Of a stretch of DNA of 5,540 bases, positions 5,256 through 5,540 are shown piece after piece; position 1 is the first letter of the stretch, and each line of letters begins with the position of its first letter. This DNA comes from Lentisphaeria bacterium. Lineage in GTDB: Bacteria; Verrucomicrobiota; Lentisphaeria; JABSQK01; UBA12247. Location of the stretch: contig DMTJ01000180.1 in the NCBI GenBank assembly GCA_003477185.1, positions 1 through 5,540 on the forward strand, written 5' to 3'. The notes below the pieces were generated by a model that worked only from the letters and a program-made list of their open reading frames with translations, was not told the DNA's origin and searched no databases. The translations under genes were made by a program, and so were the position numbers.

Positions 5256-5540
5256 ATCCTAGGAGGACCTGAATCGGCTGCGATAAAAAGTAACTCTAGA
5301 ACCCGCCTCCTGATGGGGCAAGCGGCATTGCTGGAATCAGCCTGAATCATTCGTCTGATGCAGCGACCAATACCAGCGCAATCTGGCGATTGCCGTCTTG
5401 GGTACTGTGGCGCCTCGCCTCTCTGCATCCAGAAGGCCGTCGCCGCATCATGACACGCTAAATTGAGCCAAAAGCGACCAAATTTGTCTTTCTGGTGAAG
5501 AACGGCTTGCGCCTTCAAAAATGACGAGCATCTTACACGC
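5256..5540. other. Right-end region without a supportable gene; upstream region of the kinase-like gene
   Basis: These 285 bases contain only short open frames on both strands without recognisable motifs, convincing starts or ribosome binding sites. The longest, on the minus strand from a TTG near 5518 into the kinase start, has no domain-like pattern and is Arg/Pro/Ser-rich. The stretch most likely holds the promoter and leader of the minus-strand kinase-like gene, and possibly the control region of a gene beyond the window. No tRNA, array or insertion-sequence end was recognised by eye. Confidence 0.5.
5293..5321 (-). promoter_or_regulatory. Candidate sigma-70-type promoter for the kinase-like gene
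   Basis: Read on the minus strand, TTGCCC (5321-5316) and TAGAGT (5298-5293) are separated by exactly 17 nt. Each matches the -35 or -10 consensus at four of six positions. Transcription would start near 5286, leaving a leader of about 30 nt before the ATG at 5255. Matches this loose arise by chance, so position is the main argument. Confidence 0.28.

Noticed and set aside
5257..5270. AGGAGG on the plus strand and the TCCTAGGA palindrome next to the kinase start
   Set aside because: No plus-strand start codon or open frame follows at a suitable distance. The 8-base palindrome is too short to call an operator.
5222..5518. 98-codon minus-strand open frame from a TTG, overlapping the start of the kinase-like gene
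   Set aside because: No Shine-Dalgarno site, no recognisable domain, Arg/Pro/Ser-rich out-of-frame composition, and it overlaps a gene whose membrane segment supports its own start. Comparative conservation would be needed to revive it.
1..5540. CRISPR array, tRNA, rRNA, insertion sequence, toxin-antitoxin pair or phage module
   Set aside because: Reading both strands showed no regularly spaced repeats, cloverleaf or rRNA-like stretches, transposase motifs or matching small gene pairs.

Overview
The window looks like chromosomal DNA from a moderately GC-rich, Gram-negative-type bacterium. Three features point to the PVC superphylum (Verrucomicrobiota, Planctomycetota, Kiritimatiellota), with a marine gammaproteobacterium as the main alternative. 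These are a sulfatase of the type expanded in PVC genomes, a small lipoprotein with a C-type-lectin fold, and a secreted four-EF-hand protein. The EF-P paralogue EfpL (YeiP) is best known from gammaproteobacteria, so it leaves the placement open. The taxonomic call is inference; no rRNA or other marker is present.

Layout. Positions 1-3143 (+) hold four tightly packed genes: the C-terminal part of a sulfatase (1-981, cut by the window edge), a MalY/PatB-type PLP-dependent C-S lyase/aminotransferase (983-2113), a C-type-lectin-like lipoprotein (2113-2583) and the translation factor EfpL (2580-3143). The junctions are a 1-nt gap, a TGATG overlap and an ATGA overlap, so this looks like one translationally coupled transcript. 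A four-EF-hand lipoprotein or secreted protein (3207-3677, +) follows 63 nt later with its own strong Shine-Dalgarno sequence. A long hairpin at about 3697-3731 lies in the convergent gap after it. On the minus strand, 3897-5255 encodes a membrane-anchored histidine-kinase-like protein that keeps its phospho-acceptor histidine box but has lost the recognisable N, G1 and G2 signatures of the ATP site. The last 285 bases (5256-5540) hold no convincing gene and probably contain the kinase promoter.

How the genes may work together. The first two products both touch sulfur chemistry (sulfate-ester hydrolysis and C-S bond cleavage), though direct cooperation is unproven. EfpL would relieve ribosome stalling at proline-rich or related motifs. 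Its co-transcribed neighbour, the PatB-like enzyme, contains a Pro-Pro-Pro run, and the EF-hand protein a Pro-Pro pair. No clear cassette of an undescribed multi-gene system is seen. The two points most worth attention are the degenerate kinase and the coupling of EfpL to a lectin-like lipoprotein and a C-S lyase.
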